A DNA stretch of 64,000 nucleotides from Streptomyces spinoverrucosus. Lineage in GTDB: Bacteria; Actinomycetota; Actinomycetes; Streptomycetales; Streptomycetaceae. The translations under genes were made by a program, and so were the position numbers. Location of the stretch: assembly GCF_006539505.1 (NCBI RefSeq), contig NZ_BJND01000030.1, positions 37,767-101,766 on the forward strand. The letters are read 5' to 3'. Below are positions 31,509 to 40,820 of the stretch, piece after piece. The notes below the pieces were generated by a model. The model was given only the letters and a program-made list of their open reading frames with translations, was not told the DNA's origin and searched no databases. Position 1 is the stretch's first letter, and each line of letters begins with the position of its first letter.

Positions 31509-32418
31509 GGCGCACCTCCGTCGCGCAGATCTCGTACCCGAACGACTTGTTGATCGCGAGCATCGGGTCGTTGCCCGCGTCGTTGCCCGTGAACGCCTCC
31601 GTGTACCCGGCGGCGCGGGCGCGGTGCAGGGAGTCGTTCTTGGCGAGCTTGGCCAGGCCCCGGCCGCGGAAGGCGCGGGCGGTGCCGGTCATGGCGGAGG
31701 CGTACCGGGTGGCGCCGTCCGTGTAGGCGGCGCTGAAGGCGGCGGGCCGGCCGTCGACGAGCACCACAGAGGTCAGTTCGAGGTCGAGGAGCGGGTGCTT
31801 CCAGGTTTCGGCGATCCACGCCTCGTAGTCCGTGAACTCGACCGCGATGTCGCTCGGTTCGTCCGCTGTCGCCTCCGCGTCCAGTGCGAACATCGGGCGC
31901 GGGTCGTCCGCGTAGTCGGCGGCCGTGCGCAGTTCTACGCCGGGGGGCGGGGTCTGGAGGGGCGGCAGGGTGCTGTTCGCGAGGTCCAGGCGGAGGAAGT
32001 GCGCGGAGCGGCTGGGGCGGTAGCCGTGGCGTTCGGCGAAGGAGCGGTTGGCGGGCTCGTCGAGGACCCAGGTGAAGAGTTTCGTCGCCCCCTGCGCGGC
32101 CAGATGTTCCTCGGCGACCCGGACCAGCAGCGAGCCGGCGCCGTGGCGGGTGCGCTGGGGGTGCACGTAGACGTTGAGGTAGCCCTGGCCCGGTTCCGGG
32201 CTGTCGTGGGCGATGCCCACCTGGGCGGTGCCGATGATCTCGCCGTCCAGCTCGGCCACGAGGGGGCGGTAGTGGGCGTCGGGGTGGGCCTGGGCGATGG
32301 CATGGGCGACGGAGTCCGGGGTGGACACCATGTACGGCAGGGCGAGGTGCCGTACCCGGGCGAAGGCCTCGACGTCGGCTCGGGCCTCGGGGCGCAGGTC
32401 ACGCACGATCACGGTCAT
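31489..32418 (-). CDS. Tandem-GNAT N-acetyltransferase
   Basis: 309-aa protein made of two GNAT folds. The first (about 1-150) has GYLNVYVHPQRTRHGAGSLL with the R-x2-G-x-G acetyl-CoA loop; the second (about 165-309) has MTGTARAFRGRGLAKLAKND with RGRGLA. Tandem GNATs of this type (mycothiol-synthase-like arrangement) acetylate small amines or sugars; the substrate here is unknown. ATG 32418 is preferred because the frame upstream, although open to 33708, overlaps the GntR gene and does not read as protein. It heads an operon with the DUF402 gene. Confidence 0.82.
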   Translation of the reverse strand: MTVIVRDLRPEARADVEAFARVRHLALPYMVSTPDSVAHAIAQAHPDAHYRPLVAELDGEIIGTAQVGIAHDSPEPGQGYLNVYVHPQRTRHGAGSLLVRVAEEHLAAQGATKLFTWVLDEPANRSFAERHGYRPSRSAHFLRLDLANSTLPPLQTPPPGVELRTAADYADDPRPMFALDAEATADEPSDIAVEFTDYEAWIAETWKHPLLDLELTSVVLVDGRPAAFSAAYTDGATRYASAMTGTARAFRGRGLAKLAKNDSLHRARAAGYTEAFTGNDAGNDPMLAINKSFGYEICATEVRHARQLG

Positions 32419-32489
32419 GGGGTCGGACGTTACGCGGGCAGGGGCCGGGATGCCTCTCATTTTGCGGCCGGTACGGGAGAATCGGGCGC

Positions 32490-32864
32490 GTGACCTTGAA
32501 GATCGACATCGATGAGGGTGCGGCGGAGCCGCCGTACGAGCAGGTCCGGGCGCAGATTTCCGCGCAGGCGCGGTCGGGGGCGCTGCCTGTGGGGTATCGG
32601 CTGCCGACGGTTCGAGGGCTGGCCGAGTCGCTGGGGCTGGCCGCGAACACGGTGGCGAAGGCGTACCGGGCGCTGGAGACGGACGGCGTGATCGAGACAC
32701 GGGGGCGCCACGGGACGTTCGTCGCCGCGGCGGGGTCGGCGGCGGAGCGGGAGGCGGCGGGTGCGGCGCAGGCTTACGCCGAGAGGGTGCGCAGGCTCGG
32801 GCTCGGTGAGGAGGCGGCGTTGGATGCCGTGCGGGACGCGCTGCGGGCGGCGTATGGGAGGTAG
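32490..32864 (+). CDS. GntR-family regulator, YtrA subfamily
   Basis: Short GntR regulator of 124 aa: a winged helix-turn-helix (about 12-78; PPYEQVRAQISAQARSG, LPTVRGLAESLGLAANTVAKAYRALE) with only a brief helical C-terminal segment that serves dimerisation, as in YtrA. Such regulators usually control adjacent ABC transporters, but none is present; the divergent GNAT-DUF402 operon, 71 bp away, is a candidate target besides autoregulation. GTG 32490 is the start. Confidence 0.88.
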   Translation: MTLKIDIDEGAAEPPYEQVRAQISAQARSGALPVGYRLPTVRGLAESLGLAANTVAKAYRALETDGVIETRGRHGTFVAAAGSAAEREAAGAAQAYAERVRRLGLGEEAALDAVRDALRAAYGR

Positions 32865-32960
32865 GGGTTTGTCGGCGGAGGGCTGACGGGGTTCGGCACC
32901 GCCGGTATACGCCGTCGTGGCGGAGCGCCGTTGCGGCGGAGAGGGACTGCGACGTCGGCC

Positions 32961-33734
32961 TCAGCGCCGGACCGCAAGCTCCCTCGGCGTCCGCGTGACC
33001 CTCCGACCCGTTCGCCTCGCCAGGTCCGCGAACGTCACCGCATCGCCCACCGCCGCCCCACCCGGGTCGTTGTTGAAGTACACGTACACGTCGTGGTCGC
33101 CGGGGAAGACGGCCGTGATGCGGTGGACCCACGTCTGCAGCGACTGGCGGCCGTAGTGCGGCCACGGCCGGGCACGGCCCTGGTGGAAGCGGACGTAACC
33201 CCAGTCCGTCGTGCGCCACAGCGGCGTCACCGGGCGGGCCAGCACGTCGGCCCAGCACAGGGCCGCTCGCCGCGAGCGCAGGACCTGCTCCACCTCCGGC
33301 GTCCACCAGGAGTCGTGGCGTGGTTCCACCGCGATCCTCGTGCCGGTGGGGAAACAGGCGAGGCAGGCGTCCAGCAGCCCGGGATCCGCGCGCAGGTTCG
33401 GCGGGAGCTGGAGGAGGACCGGGCCGAGCCGGTCGGCGAGGCCCGCCGCGTGGGTCATCAGGCGGTGCACCGGTTCCTCGGGGTCCTTCAGGCGCTTGAT
33501 GTGGGTGAGATACCGGCTGGCCTTCACCGCCACCACGAAGTCCTGCGGCACCCGCTCCCGCCACGCCTCGAAGTTCTCCCGCGTCGGCAGCCGGTAGAAC
33601 GCGTTGTTGATCTCGACCGTGGCGAACCCCTCGGCGTACTCCTCCAGCCACAGCCGGGTCGGGCAGCCCTCCGGGTACAGCAGCCCCCGCCAGTCCTTGT
33701 ACTGCCACCCCGACGTGCCGACGAACAGGGTCAT
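32961..33734 (-). CDS. DUF72 (YecE-like) family protein
   Basis: 257-aa TIM-barrel protein of the DUF72/YecE family. Conserved family blocks are visible: FVGTSGWQYKDWRGLLYPEG at the N-terminus, FATVEINNAFYRLPT, FVVAVKASRYLTHIKRL, VLLQLPPNL and RIAVEPRHDSWW, and the end block DVYVYFNND. The function of the family is not established. ATG 33734 begins at the usual family start. No operon partner is evident; the next gene upstream is 30 nt away on the same strand. Confidence 0.85.
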   Translation of the reverse strand: MTLFVGTSGWQYKDWRGLLYPEGCPTRLWLEEYAEGFATVEINNAFYRLPTRENFEAWRERVPQDFVVAVKASRYLTHIKRLKDPEEPVHRLMTHAAGLADRLGPVLLQLPPNLRADPGLLDACLACFPTGTRIAVEPRHDSWWTPEVEQVLRSRRAALCWADVLARPVTPLWRTTDWGYVRFHQGRARPWPHYGRQSLQTWVHRITAVFPGDHDVYVYFNNDPGGAAVGDAVTFADLARRTGRRVTRTPRELAVRR

Positions 33735-33763
33735 ACGTCCATCAAAGCACCGTACGAGACCCC

Positions 33764-34858
33764 CTACAGGTACAGCCCCGCCTCCGACCCGCCCCGCGGC
33801 TCCGGCAGCGCCGTCGGAGACGTGCCCCGGCGCAGCGCGTACAGCTCCGCCAGCGTCGCCCCGTCCCGCCCGACGCCCTCCTCGGTGCCCAGCCAGCTGA
33901 CCGCCTCGCGCCGGGTCAGCGGCCCCACCTCGATGCGGGCCAGGCAGCGGCCGGGGCGGACGACGGCGGGGTGGAGGCGTTCGAGGTCCTCGTTGGTGGT
34001 GACGCCGACGAGGACGTTGCGTCCCTGGCCCAGCAGCCCGTCCGTCAGGTTCAGCAACCGCGACAGCGCCTGGCCCGCCGTGTGCTTGGCCTCGCCGCGG
34101 ATCAGCTCGTCGCAGTCCTCCAGCAGCAGCAGCCGCCAGCGGCCCTTGCCGGTCGAGTCGTCCTCGCCGATCGCGATGTCCATCAGATAGCCGACGTCAC
34201 TGAACAGCCGCTCGGGGTCCAGGACGCAGTCCACCTGGCACCAGTCCCGCCACGAGCGGGCCAGCGTGCGCAGCGCCGACGTCTTGCCGGTGCCCGGCGG
34301 GCCGTGCAGCAGGAGCAGGCGTCCCGCGATGTCCTCCGGGGTCGTCTTCATCAGCCGGTCCATGGCGTCCGCGACCGGCCCGGTGTAGTTGGCCCGCACC
34401 TCGTCCCACGTACCCGCCGAGATCTGCCGCGTCGTACGGTGCGGGCCGCGCCTGGGGGAGACGTACCAGAAGCCCATCGTCACGTTCTCCGGCTGCGGCT
34501 CGGGCTCGTCCGCCGCGCCGTCCGTCGCCCGGTCGAGGACCTTCTTCGCCAGGTCGGCGCTGGTCGCGGTCACCGTGACGTCCGCGCCCCGGTTCCAGCG
34601 GGAGACCAGCAGCGTCCAGCCGTCGCCCTCCGCGAGCGTGGCGCTGCGGTCGTCGTCGCGGGCCACTCGCAGCACCCGGGCCTCCGGCGGCAGCAGCGTC
34701 GCCCCGGAGCGGACGCGGTCGATGTTCGCCGCGTGCGAGTACGGCTGCTCGCCCGTCGCGAAGCGGCCGAGGAACAGCGCGTCCACGACGTCGGACGGCG
34801 AGTCGCTGTCGTCGACGTGGAGCCGGATCGGCAGAGCGTCGTGTGGGTTCGCAGACAT
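33764..34858 (-). CDS. AAA ATPase with N-terminal DUF5925 domain
   Basis: 364-aa protein: N-terminal DUF5925 (about 1-135) and a AAA+ module (about 150-330). Walker A LLLHGPPGTGKTSALR and Walker B LLLLEDCDEL are intact; sensor 1 NVLVGVTTNEDL and the arginine region VVRPGRC follow. Proteins of this type resemble Bcs1/FtsH-like AAA ATPases and probably remodel a protein partner, unidentified here. ATG 34858 is selected because the upstream open frame to 34996 reads as non-coding. It may be cotranscribed with the DUF72 gene and is divergent from the glycosidase gene. Confidence 0.82.
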   Translation of the reverse strand: MSANPHDALPIRLHVDDSDSPSDVVDALFLGRFATGEQPYSHAANIDRVRSGATLLPPEARVLRVARDDDRSATLAEGDGWTLLVSRWNRGADVTVTATSADLAKKVLDRATDGAADEPEPQPENVTMGFWYVSPRRGPHRTTRQISAGTWDEVRANYTGPVADAMDRLMKTTPEDIAGRLLLLHGPPGTGKTSALRTLARSWRDWCQVDCVLDPERLFSDVGYLMDIAIGEDDSTGKGRWRLLLLEDCDELIRGEAKHTAGQALSRLLNLTDGLLGQGRNVLVGVTTNEDLERLHPAVVRPGRCLARIEVGPLTRREAVSWLGTEEGVGRDGATLAELYALRRGTSPTALPEPRGGSEAGLYL

Positions 34859-35026
34859 GCCGCCATGATCGGGCACGCGGCCGTCGCGTGCACCCGGTTT
34901 CCGAGGTGCGCGCGGAGTGTCGGCTGCACACCCCTGCTCCCGCTGTGCCCCGCTCCATCCGGTTTCCGGGCCGTACATGTACGACATCTGCCCCAACGCC
35001 CGTCCTCGCCATTACTGTTGCCCTCG

Positions 35027-36439
35027 ATGGGACGTCATGGGTGGAGTACGGGGGCACGGCGGTGGCGGCTCACCGCGCTGCTCGGTGTGTCGGCGGCCCT
35101 CGTGGCCCTGGTGGTGACCCTGGTCAGCACGCTTCCCGGCGACGGCGCGAGCACCGCCGGCACCTCGCCGGACGGCGACAAGGTGCACGGCACGCCCGCC
35201 GCCCCGCCCGAGGAGCCGCGACCGGACGTCGGCTGGGGCTTCACCCACACCCAGTTCAGCGCCGACGAGGGCCCCGCCGCAGCCGTGGGGCGCGTGACCA
35301 CGAGCCTCAAGCAGTCGGCGCTGCCGCAGAACCAGCACATCATGGGCTGGGGCGCCGACAACCCGGAGCCGGTGAAGGGCCGTTACGACTTCGCCGCCCT
35401 CGACCGCCGCGTCGACTTCGTCCGCGCCTCCGGTGGCACCCCGGTGATCACCCTGTGCTGCGCCCCGGACTGGATGAAGGGCGGCGAGGCGGGCGCCGAG
35501 AACACCGACTGGAGCCAGGCCGCCCTGGAGACCGCCCCACGGCCCGAGCACTACGCCGACTTCGCCGCCCTCGCCGCGACCGTCGCCAGGCGCTATCCCG
35601 ACGTACGCCACTTCATCGTCTGGAACGAGTTCAAGGGCTTCTGGAACGACGCCGAGCGCCGCTGGGACCACGAGGGCTACACGAAGCTCTACAACCTCGT
35701 CTACCAAGCCCTCAAGGAGGTGAACCAGGACATCATGGTCGGCGGGCCCTACCTGGTGATGGACAGCGTCGACCCGCGGCAGACGGACATCGCCTCCACC
35801 ACCCTCAAGGGCCCCTGGGGCGCTCTCGACCAGCGGGTCCTCGACGCCTTCGCCTACTGGAACGAGCACAAGGCGGGCGCCGACTTCGTCGTCGTGGACG
35901 GCTCCAGCTACACCAAGGACGACGAGCTGCTGCCGGACGAGTTCGCCGCCACCGACAAGTTCACGGCCGTCGGTGAGTGGGTGCGGCGGCAGACCGGCGA
36001 GGAGCTGCCGCTGTGGTGGGCCGAGTACTACGTCGAGCCCGCCGACGGCAACGACGACCGGCACGGCTGGTCCGAGCCCCGCCGCCGTGCCGTCCAGGCC
36101 GCCGCGATGATCGCCATGGTCAAGGGCGGCGCCTCCTCCGGCTTCTACTGGAACCCGGAGGAGGAGACCGGCCCCGACTGCCCCGGCTGCCTCTGGACGC
36201 CGACCGACACCGAGGGCGGGGGCGCGAAGCTGCCCATGTACGACTTGGTGGCCCGCTTCAACGCCGAGTTCCCGCCGGGTAGGAAGTACGAGACCGTTGC
36301 CGCCCCGGGGGACGTACGCATCCTCGCCACCGACAGGACCGCCCTGGTCGTCAACCCCCTGGACCGGACGATCAGCGCGACGGTCGACGGCAAACAATTC
36401 GACCTTCAGGCGTACGAGGTCAAGTGGCTCAAGCGGTAG
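35027..36439 (+). CDS. GH39-like glycosidase, membrane-anchored
   Basis: 470-aa exported enzyme with clan GH-A barrel features. An N-terminal signal-anchor helix (about 14-38) lacks a clear cleavage site, then a Pro/Thr-rich spacer. The barrel (about 70-420) has the acid/base Glu in HFIVWNEFKGFW and a likely nucleophile Glu in LPLWWAEYYV, as in xylosidase/iduronidase families. Substrate is unknown. Its stop lies 3 nt from the end of the convergent exopolysaccharide operon, so a role in trimming that polymer is an attractive inference. ATG 35027 starts just before the helix. Confidence 0.78.
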   Translation: MGRHGWSTGARRWRLTALLGVSAALVALVVTLVSTLPGDGASTAGTSPDGDKVHGTPAAPPEEPRPDVGWGFTHTQFSADEGPAAAVGRVTTSLKQSALPQNQHIMGWGADNPEPVKGRYDFAALDRRVDFVRASGGTPVITLCCAPDWMKGGEAGAENTDWSQAALETAPRPEHYADFAALAATVARRYPDVRHFIVWNEFKGFWNDAERRWDHEGYTKLYNLVYQALKEVNQDIMVGGPYLVMDSVDPRQTDIASTTLKGPWGALDQRVLDAFAYWNEHKAGADFVVVDGSSYTKDDELLPDEFAATDKFTAVGEWVRRQTGEELPLWWAEYYVEPADGNDDRHGWSEPRRRAVQAAAMIAMVKGGASSGFYWNPEEETGPDCPGCLWTPTDTEGGGAKLPMYDLVARFNAEFPPGRKYETVAAPGDVRILATDRTALVVNPLDRTISATVDGKQFDLQAYEVKWLKR

Positions 36440-36442
36440 CCG

Positions 36443-39400
36443 TTACTTCATGGTCAGGAACCGCTGCACCAACGCCGCGACCAGCACCGCCAGCAGCGGC
36501 AGGGAGAACCAGAAGCCGCTCTGCAGCCACCGCAGTTGCCGCACGCTCGGCCGCATCCCCACCCGGATCACCTCCCGCGCCGACAGCAGCACGATCAGCG
36601 CGACGGCCGCGAGGGCGCCGACCACCGACCAGGGCGTCCAGGTCACCAGCGGTCCCGGCGGACCGGGATCGGCCTCGGGGACCGGACCGGCGGGCTGCGT
36701 GGCCAGGGCGTAGATCGTCGCGTCCTCGTTGACGAACACCCTGCGCAGCTCGGGCCGCCGGTCCAGGTTCTGGATCACCCGGGGCTCCCAGGTCGCCGCA
36801 TAGCCCACATCCATGCGGAGATAGGTGACCTGAGCACGGTTGATCATCAGATACGAGTTCGGCCCGGCGTCCTTCAACGCCTTGACCAGCCCCGACACCA
36901 GCACCGGGTCGGTCGGCGCGAGCGTCGGCACGTACTCCACCTTCTCCATGTCCCGGGCGCCCCACGGCATCGCGGGCGTCACGGTCTGCAGCGGGTCGTC
37001 GCTGAGCCACAGCAGCCGCACGCTCGGGTCGTCGTGCGCGTACACGAACTCCATGGCGGCGACCTCGCCGGGCCGCACCCTTTCGAACGGCTCGTTGCCC
37101 CACCGCGCCACCAGGAACCCGCCCATCAGCACCAGCCCCGCCATCAGCGCGGCCGGCGGGGCGAGGCGCCCCCGGCCCTCAGTGCGCGGGAAGAGCGCGA
37201 GCCCCGCCAGCAGGGCGGCGCCGGGCAGCGCGAACAGGAAGACGCGCAGCGCCATCTCACCGCCGTACGACTGCATGCCGAAGCCCAGGAACGGCACGAA
37301 GGCCAGCACCAGCAGCGACCGCTCGCGGTACTTGTGCTCGCGCCGTCGCCACCAGCCCCAGCAGGCGAGTGCCATCACCCCGCCGGCCAGCGCCACGCGC
37401 GCGTACAGCACGAGCTGGTGGGTCGAACTGCCGCCCTCGATCCGCCCGGACACCGACGACGAGACGTTGCCGCCGACGCCGCCGATCCCGCCGAACAGCT
37501 CGTCGAAGTGCCCGGACCAATAGGGCTCGGCCATGAAGCCGATCCAGGCCGCGACCATCACCGCGAACAGCACCGGCAGGCCGCGCAGTTCGGACCTGCC
37601 GACCAGGACGAGGACCGCGAGCACGCCCAGCATCACGAACGGGGTCAGCTGGTGGGCGGGGACGGTCGCCGCGAACAGGCCGATCACGACGAGCAGCAGC
37701 ACCACCCGCTGCCGCCGGTTCGTCGGTTCCACCTCCGCCTCACCGGGGCGGAGCCTCGTCCAGATCACGCGCGGGGCGCGGAACCAGACCAGCACGATCG
37801 CCACGAGCACGAGGTACAGCAGGTAGGTGAAGCCCTGCGGGGAGAAGTAGTCCTGGCCGACCCAGCCGCTCAGCACGAAGATCCACACACCGGTCCACTT
37901 GGCACGCCAGCTGGCCCGGAGCGACCGGGTCAGCAGGAACAGCGGTGCCAGGTAGAGCAGTTGGACGGTCAGCGGCCACCAGCGGATGACCTCGGTGAAG
38001 TCGGTGACCCCGCAGGCCTGGGCGACGAAGGCGGCCACCGCGAAGAAGCCGGGCCAGCTCCAGCGCGCGTCCAGGTCCGGTACGGCCGTGCCGGTGCGGT
38101 CGATGTAGTCGAGGAAGCCGAGGTGCTGCCAGGCCGTGGCGAACCGTGGCTCGGTCTCGATCACCGCGGGCAGCGCGTGCAGCGACACGACCGTGGCCAG
38201 CAGCGTGACCAGCAGCAACGTCCGGTGCTCACGGCTCAGCCAGAGCAGCGAGGCGAACACCACGACCAGCAGCGCGGCCCCGGCCAGGGTCGGGGTGGGC
38301 AGGACGGAGATCAGGCCCAGCCCGCCCATGCGGTCCAGGTCGGCCTCGCCGAGACGGGATGCCGGGACCCAGTAGAGCAGGAGTGCGGCGACCAGGAGAC
38401 AGCCGAGGATCACACCGAGGCGGGTGGGCATCAGGCGCTGCGGCCAGGGGAGCCCCGGACGAGCGGCCTCCGCGGCCCCGGCAGGGTCCGACGGCACCCC
38501 CGTGGGCGGCGTCCCCGGCCCCGGTCGTACATCCGGCCGCCGTTCCTGATGGTCGAGGTCGGCCGGGATGCCCAGCGCGAGGGTGTCACTGTCGAGCGCC
38601 CAGGCGGGCCCGCGCCTCGGGACTCCCGGCAAAGGCCCCAGGTCGGCGAGGTCCCCGTCGGGTGCCGCGCCCGCCGGGACGTCGGCGGCCGCGCCCCGGA
38701 CGATGCGGTACAGCCTGGGCGCGGCGATCGCCACGATCACCGCGAGGCTGACGATCTCGGCGACGCCCGCCCCGGTCAGCCCCATGCGCGGCAGCAGCAC
38801 CAGCGTCAGGCCGAGCACCAGCGCGCACAACAGGCCCTGCAGCCAGGCCAGTCCGGCGGTACGGCTCTGCGCGCGCAGCACCGCGAAGTACGTCTCCATC
38901 ACGACCCGCAGCACCGCCCCGACCGCGAACCAGCGCAGCAGCGGTGTCGCCGCGTCCGCATAGCCCGCGCCGAACACGCCGAGGATCCAGGGCGCGCCGA
39001 AGAACAGCACGGCGGCGGCCGGCAGCATGATCCGGGCCATCCGCTTCAGCGCGGCCCGGGTGTTGGCGGCGAGCCGGCCCGGGTCGTGCGAGCCCTCGAC
39101 GGTCAGCGAGGCGCCCATGTTGATGGCGAGCAGGTTGACCGTGCCGCCGATGGTGGCGGTGATGTAGAAGTACGCGTTGTCCTCGGCGCTGACCTGCGCG
39201 GCCACGATCACCGGCACGAGATAGACCACGGCGAGCGAGAACAGCGAGCCCGTGTAGTCGCCCGCCAGGAACCGCCCGACCTCCTTCAGTGTCGGCGGCC
39301 GCGCGTGCTCCTCGGTCGCCTTCACATGCCGGGGCACCAGCCGCCTGAACACCAGCCAGCCCAGCGGCAGCACCGACGTGGCGATCGCCGCGACCCAGGA

Positions 39401-40027
39401 CACGAAGACCCCGGCCATCGGGATCGCCACCGCGAACGCGATCAGCAGCCCCAGCTTCACCGCCGAGAACACGGTGTTCCCGACCGGCACCCACAGCGCG
39501 CTGCGCAGCCCGGTGAGCACACCGTCCTGGAGCGTGAGCAGGTTCCAGGCGACGACCGCCACCACGAAACCGGCGGCGGGCAGCGGCGAGTGCAGGAAGC
39601 GGTACGACGGTCCCCACGCGTCCAGCGTCAGCAGGAACACGCCCGCCGCCAGCGCCACCACCAGCGAACTGCCCGCGTAGGTACGGAAGATGAGGCGCCC
39701 GGTGGCACGGCCCGCGACCGGGATGAAGCGGGCCAGGGCGCCGGTGAGCGTCACCGCAGTGAGCCCCGCGAGGAACTTCATCGCGGCGATCGCGGCGGAC
39801 CCCTGGCCGACCGCCGCCTCGGAGTAGTAGCGGGCCGCGAGCAGCCAGTAGCCCAGGCCGAGCACCGCGGAGATGCCGGTGTTCAGCATCAGCGCGTACG
39901 CGTTGCGCAACAGCTGGCCGCCGCCCGGCGACCGGCCGAGCCCGGGCAGCCCGAGGCGACGCCGGGGCTGCTCCGGGGCCGGTTTGTCGGTCGGTTCGGC
40001 CTGTGCTGTGGTCGTCGTGTCAGACAC
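36443..40027 (-). CDS. Polysaccharide flippase fused to a second large membrane module
   Basis: 1194-aa membrane protein. Residues about 30-460 form a Wzx/MATE-like polysaccharide flippase with about twelve helices (opening RNAYALMLNTGISAVLGLGY). A hydrophilic Pro/Gly-rich linker spans about 470-575. The rest (about 580-1190) has a second set of ten or more helices with DARWSWPGFFAVAAF, VGQDYFSPQGFTYLLYL and EPYWSGHFDELF, which resembles membrane glycosyltransferase/ligase-type proteins, and ends in a single helix before a short tail. It could move a lipid-linked glycan and then process or polymerise it. GTG 40027 overlaps the deacetylase stop by 8 nt; the frame upstream overlaps that gene and is not coding. 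Confidence 0.78.
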   Translation of the reverse strand: MSDTTTTAQAEPTDKPAPEQPRRRLGLPGLGRSPGGGQLLRNAYALMLNTGISAVLGLGYWLLAARYYSEAAVGQGSAAIAAMKFLAGLTAVTLTGALARFIPVAGRATGRLIFRTYAGSSLVVALAAGVFLLTLDAWGPSYRFLHSPLPAAGFVVAVVAWNLLTLQDGVLTGLRSALWVPVGNTVFSAVKLGLLIAFAVAIPMAGVFVSWVAAIATSVLPLGWLVFRRLVPRHVKATEEHARPPTLKEVGRFLAGDYTGSLFSLAVVYLVPVIVAAQVSAEDNAYFYITATIGGTVNLLAINMGASLTVEGSHDPGRLAANTRAALKRMARIMLPAAAVLFFGAPWILGVFGAGYADAATPLLRWFAVGAVLRVVMETYFAVLRAQSRTAGLAWLQGLLCALVLGLTLVLLPRMGLTGAGVAEIVSLAVIVAIAAPRLYRIVRGAAADVPAGAAPDGDLADLGPLPGVPRRGPAWALDSDTLALGIPADLDHQERRPDVRPGPGTPPTGVPSDPAGAAEAARPGLPWPQRLMPTRLGVILGCLLVAALLLYWVPASRLGEADLDRMGGLGLISVLPTPTLAGAALLVVVFASLLWLSREHRTLLLVTLLATVVSLHALPAVIETEPRFATAWQHLGFLDYIDRTGTAVPDLDARWSWPGFFAVAAFVAQACGVTDFTEVIRWWPLTVQLLYLAPLFLLTRSLRASWRAKWTGVWIFVLSGWVGQDYFSPQGFTYLLYLVLVAIVLVWFRAPRVIWTRLRPGEAEVEPTNRRQRVVLLLVVIGLFAATVPAHQLTPFVMLGVLAVLVLVGRSELRGLPVLFAVMVAAWIGFMAEPYWSGHFDELFGGIGGVGGNVSSSVSGRIEGGSSTHQLVLYARVALAGGVMALACWGWWRRREHKYRERSLLVLAFVPFLGFGMQSYGGEMALRVFLFALPGAALLAGLALFPRTEGRGRLAPPAALMAGLVLMGGFLVARWGNEPFERVRPGEVAAMEFVYAHDDPSVRLLWLSDDPLQTVTPAMPWGARDMEKVEYVPTLAPTDPVLVSGLVKALKDAGPNSYLMINRAQVTYLRMDVGYAATWEPRVIQNLDRRPELRRVFVNEDATIYALATQPAGPVPEADPGPPGPLVTWTPWSVVGALAAVALIVLLSAREVIRVGMRPSVRQLRWLQSGFWFSLPLLAVLVAALVQRFLTMK

Positions 40028-40820
40028 GGGTACGGGTGGCCTTCCGGCGGACCTGACGTGCTCGGCGGACCAGCGCGTACCCCTTGGTGAGGGCGCGGTC
40101 CCTGGCGAAGGTGCGGGTGATCGTGCGGCCCTCGACCAGCCGCTCGAACTCCTCGATCCCGGTGCTGCGGCGCACGGTGACGCGACGCAGGGCGTACGGC
40201 CCCTGGGAGCGCCGGGCGAGATCGTTGCCGACGGCGAGCGCCTGGGCGTACCCCGTCGTACGGACCTCCCGGCGGACCCGGCGGCTGGAGTAGCCGTACG
40301 GGTAGGCGAACGACACCGGCAGGGCGCCCAGTTCACCGGCGACGATGTCCCGGCAGCGGGTCAGCTCGAAGCGCAGGGCGTCGTCGTCGAGCTGGTCGAG
40401 CTGCGGGTGGCTGTGGCTGTGGCCGCCGATCTCGACGCCGGACCCGGCCAGTTCGCGCACCTGGTCCCAGTCGAGCATGCGCTCGAGGCCGCCTCCGGTG
40501 TCGTAGGCGCCCCTGATCCAGCCGGTGGAGACGAACAGCGTGGCCGGGAAGCCGTGCTTGGCGAGCACGGGCAGGGCGTGCCGGTGGACGCCCTCGTAGC
40601 CGTCGTCGAAGGTGACCAGGGCCGGGCGCGGCGGTAGCGGGCGCCCGGAGCGCCAGCGGCCCGCGAGGTCGGCCGTGGTGAGCGGGGTGAGGCCCAGGTC
40701 GCCGATGACCTCCATCTGCCGGGCGAAGGCCTCCGGGGTGACCGACAGGGCGCGGGTGGCGTCGTTCGGATCGGTCGCGACCGCGTGATACATCAGGATC
40801 GGCACGCGCGCGTCAGTCAC
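40020..40820 (-). CDS. Polysaccharide deacetylase (NodB/CE4)
   Basis: 266-aa CE4 carbohydrate esterase lacking a signal peptide. Motif 1 TFDDGYEG carries the catalytic Asp and metal Asp, motif 2 is SGVEIGGHSHSHPQL with the two metal histidines, and motif 3 FAYPYGYSS lies near residue 190. Expected to deacetylate N-acetyl sugars of an exopolysaccharide or wall polymer; a cytoplasmic location would mean it acts on a lipid- or nucleotide-linked precursor, unless it leaves by another route. GTG 40820 overlaps the GT2 stop by 8 nt, its stop overlaps the flippase gene, so it sits inside a tightly coupled operon. Confidence 0.9.
   Translation of the reverse strand: MTDARVPILMYHAVATDPNDATRALSVTPEAFARQMEVIGDLGLTPLTTADLAGRWRSGRPLPPRPALVTFDDGYEGVHRHALPVLAKHGFPATLFVSTGWIRGAYDTGGGLERMLDWDQVRELAGSGVEIGGHSHSHPQLDQLDDDALRFELTRCRDIVAGELGALPVSFAYPYGYSSRRVRREVRTTGYAQALAVGNDLARRSQGPYALRRVTVRRSTGIEEFERLVEGRTITRTFARDRALTKGYALVRRARQVRRKATRTRV

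Noticed and set aside
32419..33708. Long open frame extending the GNAT protein upstream
   Set aside because: It overlaps the divergent GntR gene and the DUF72 gene in another frame; composition is non-coding.
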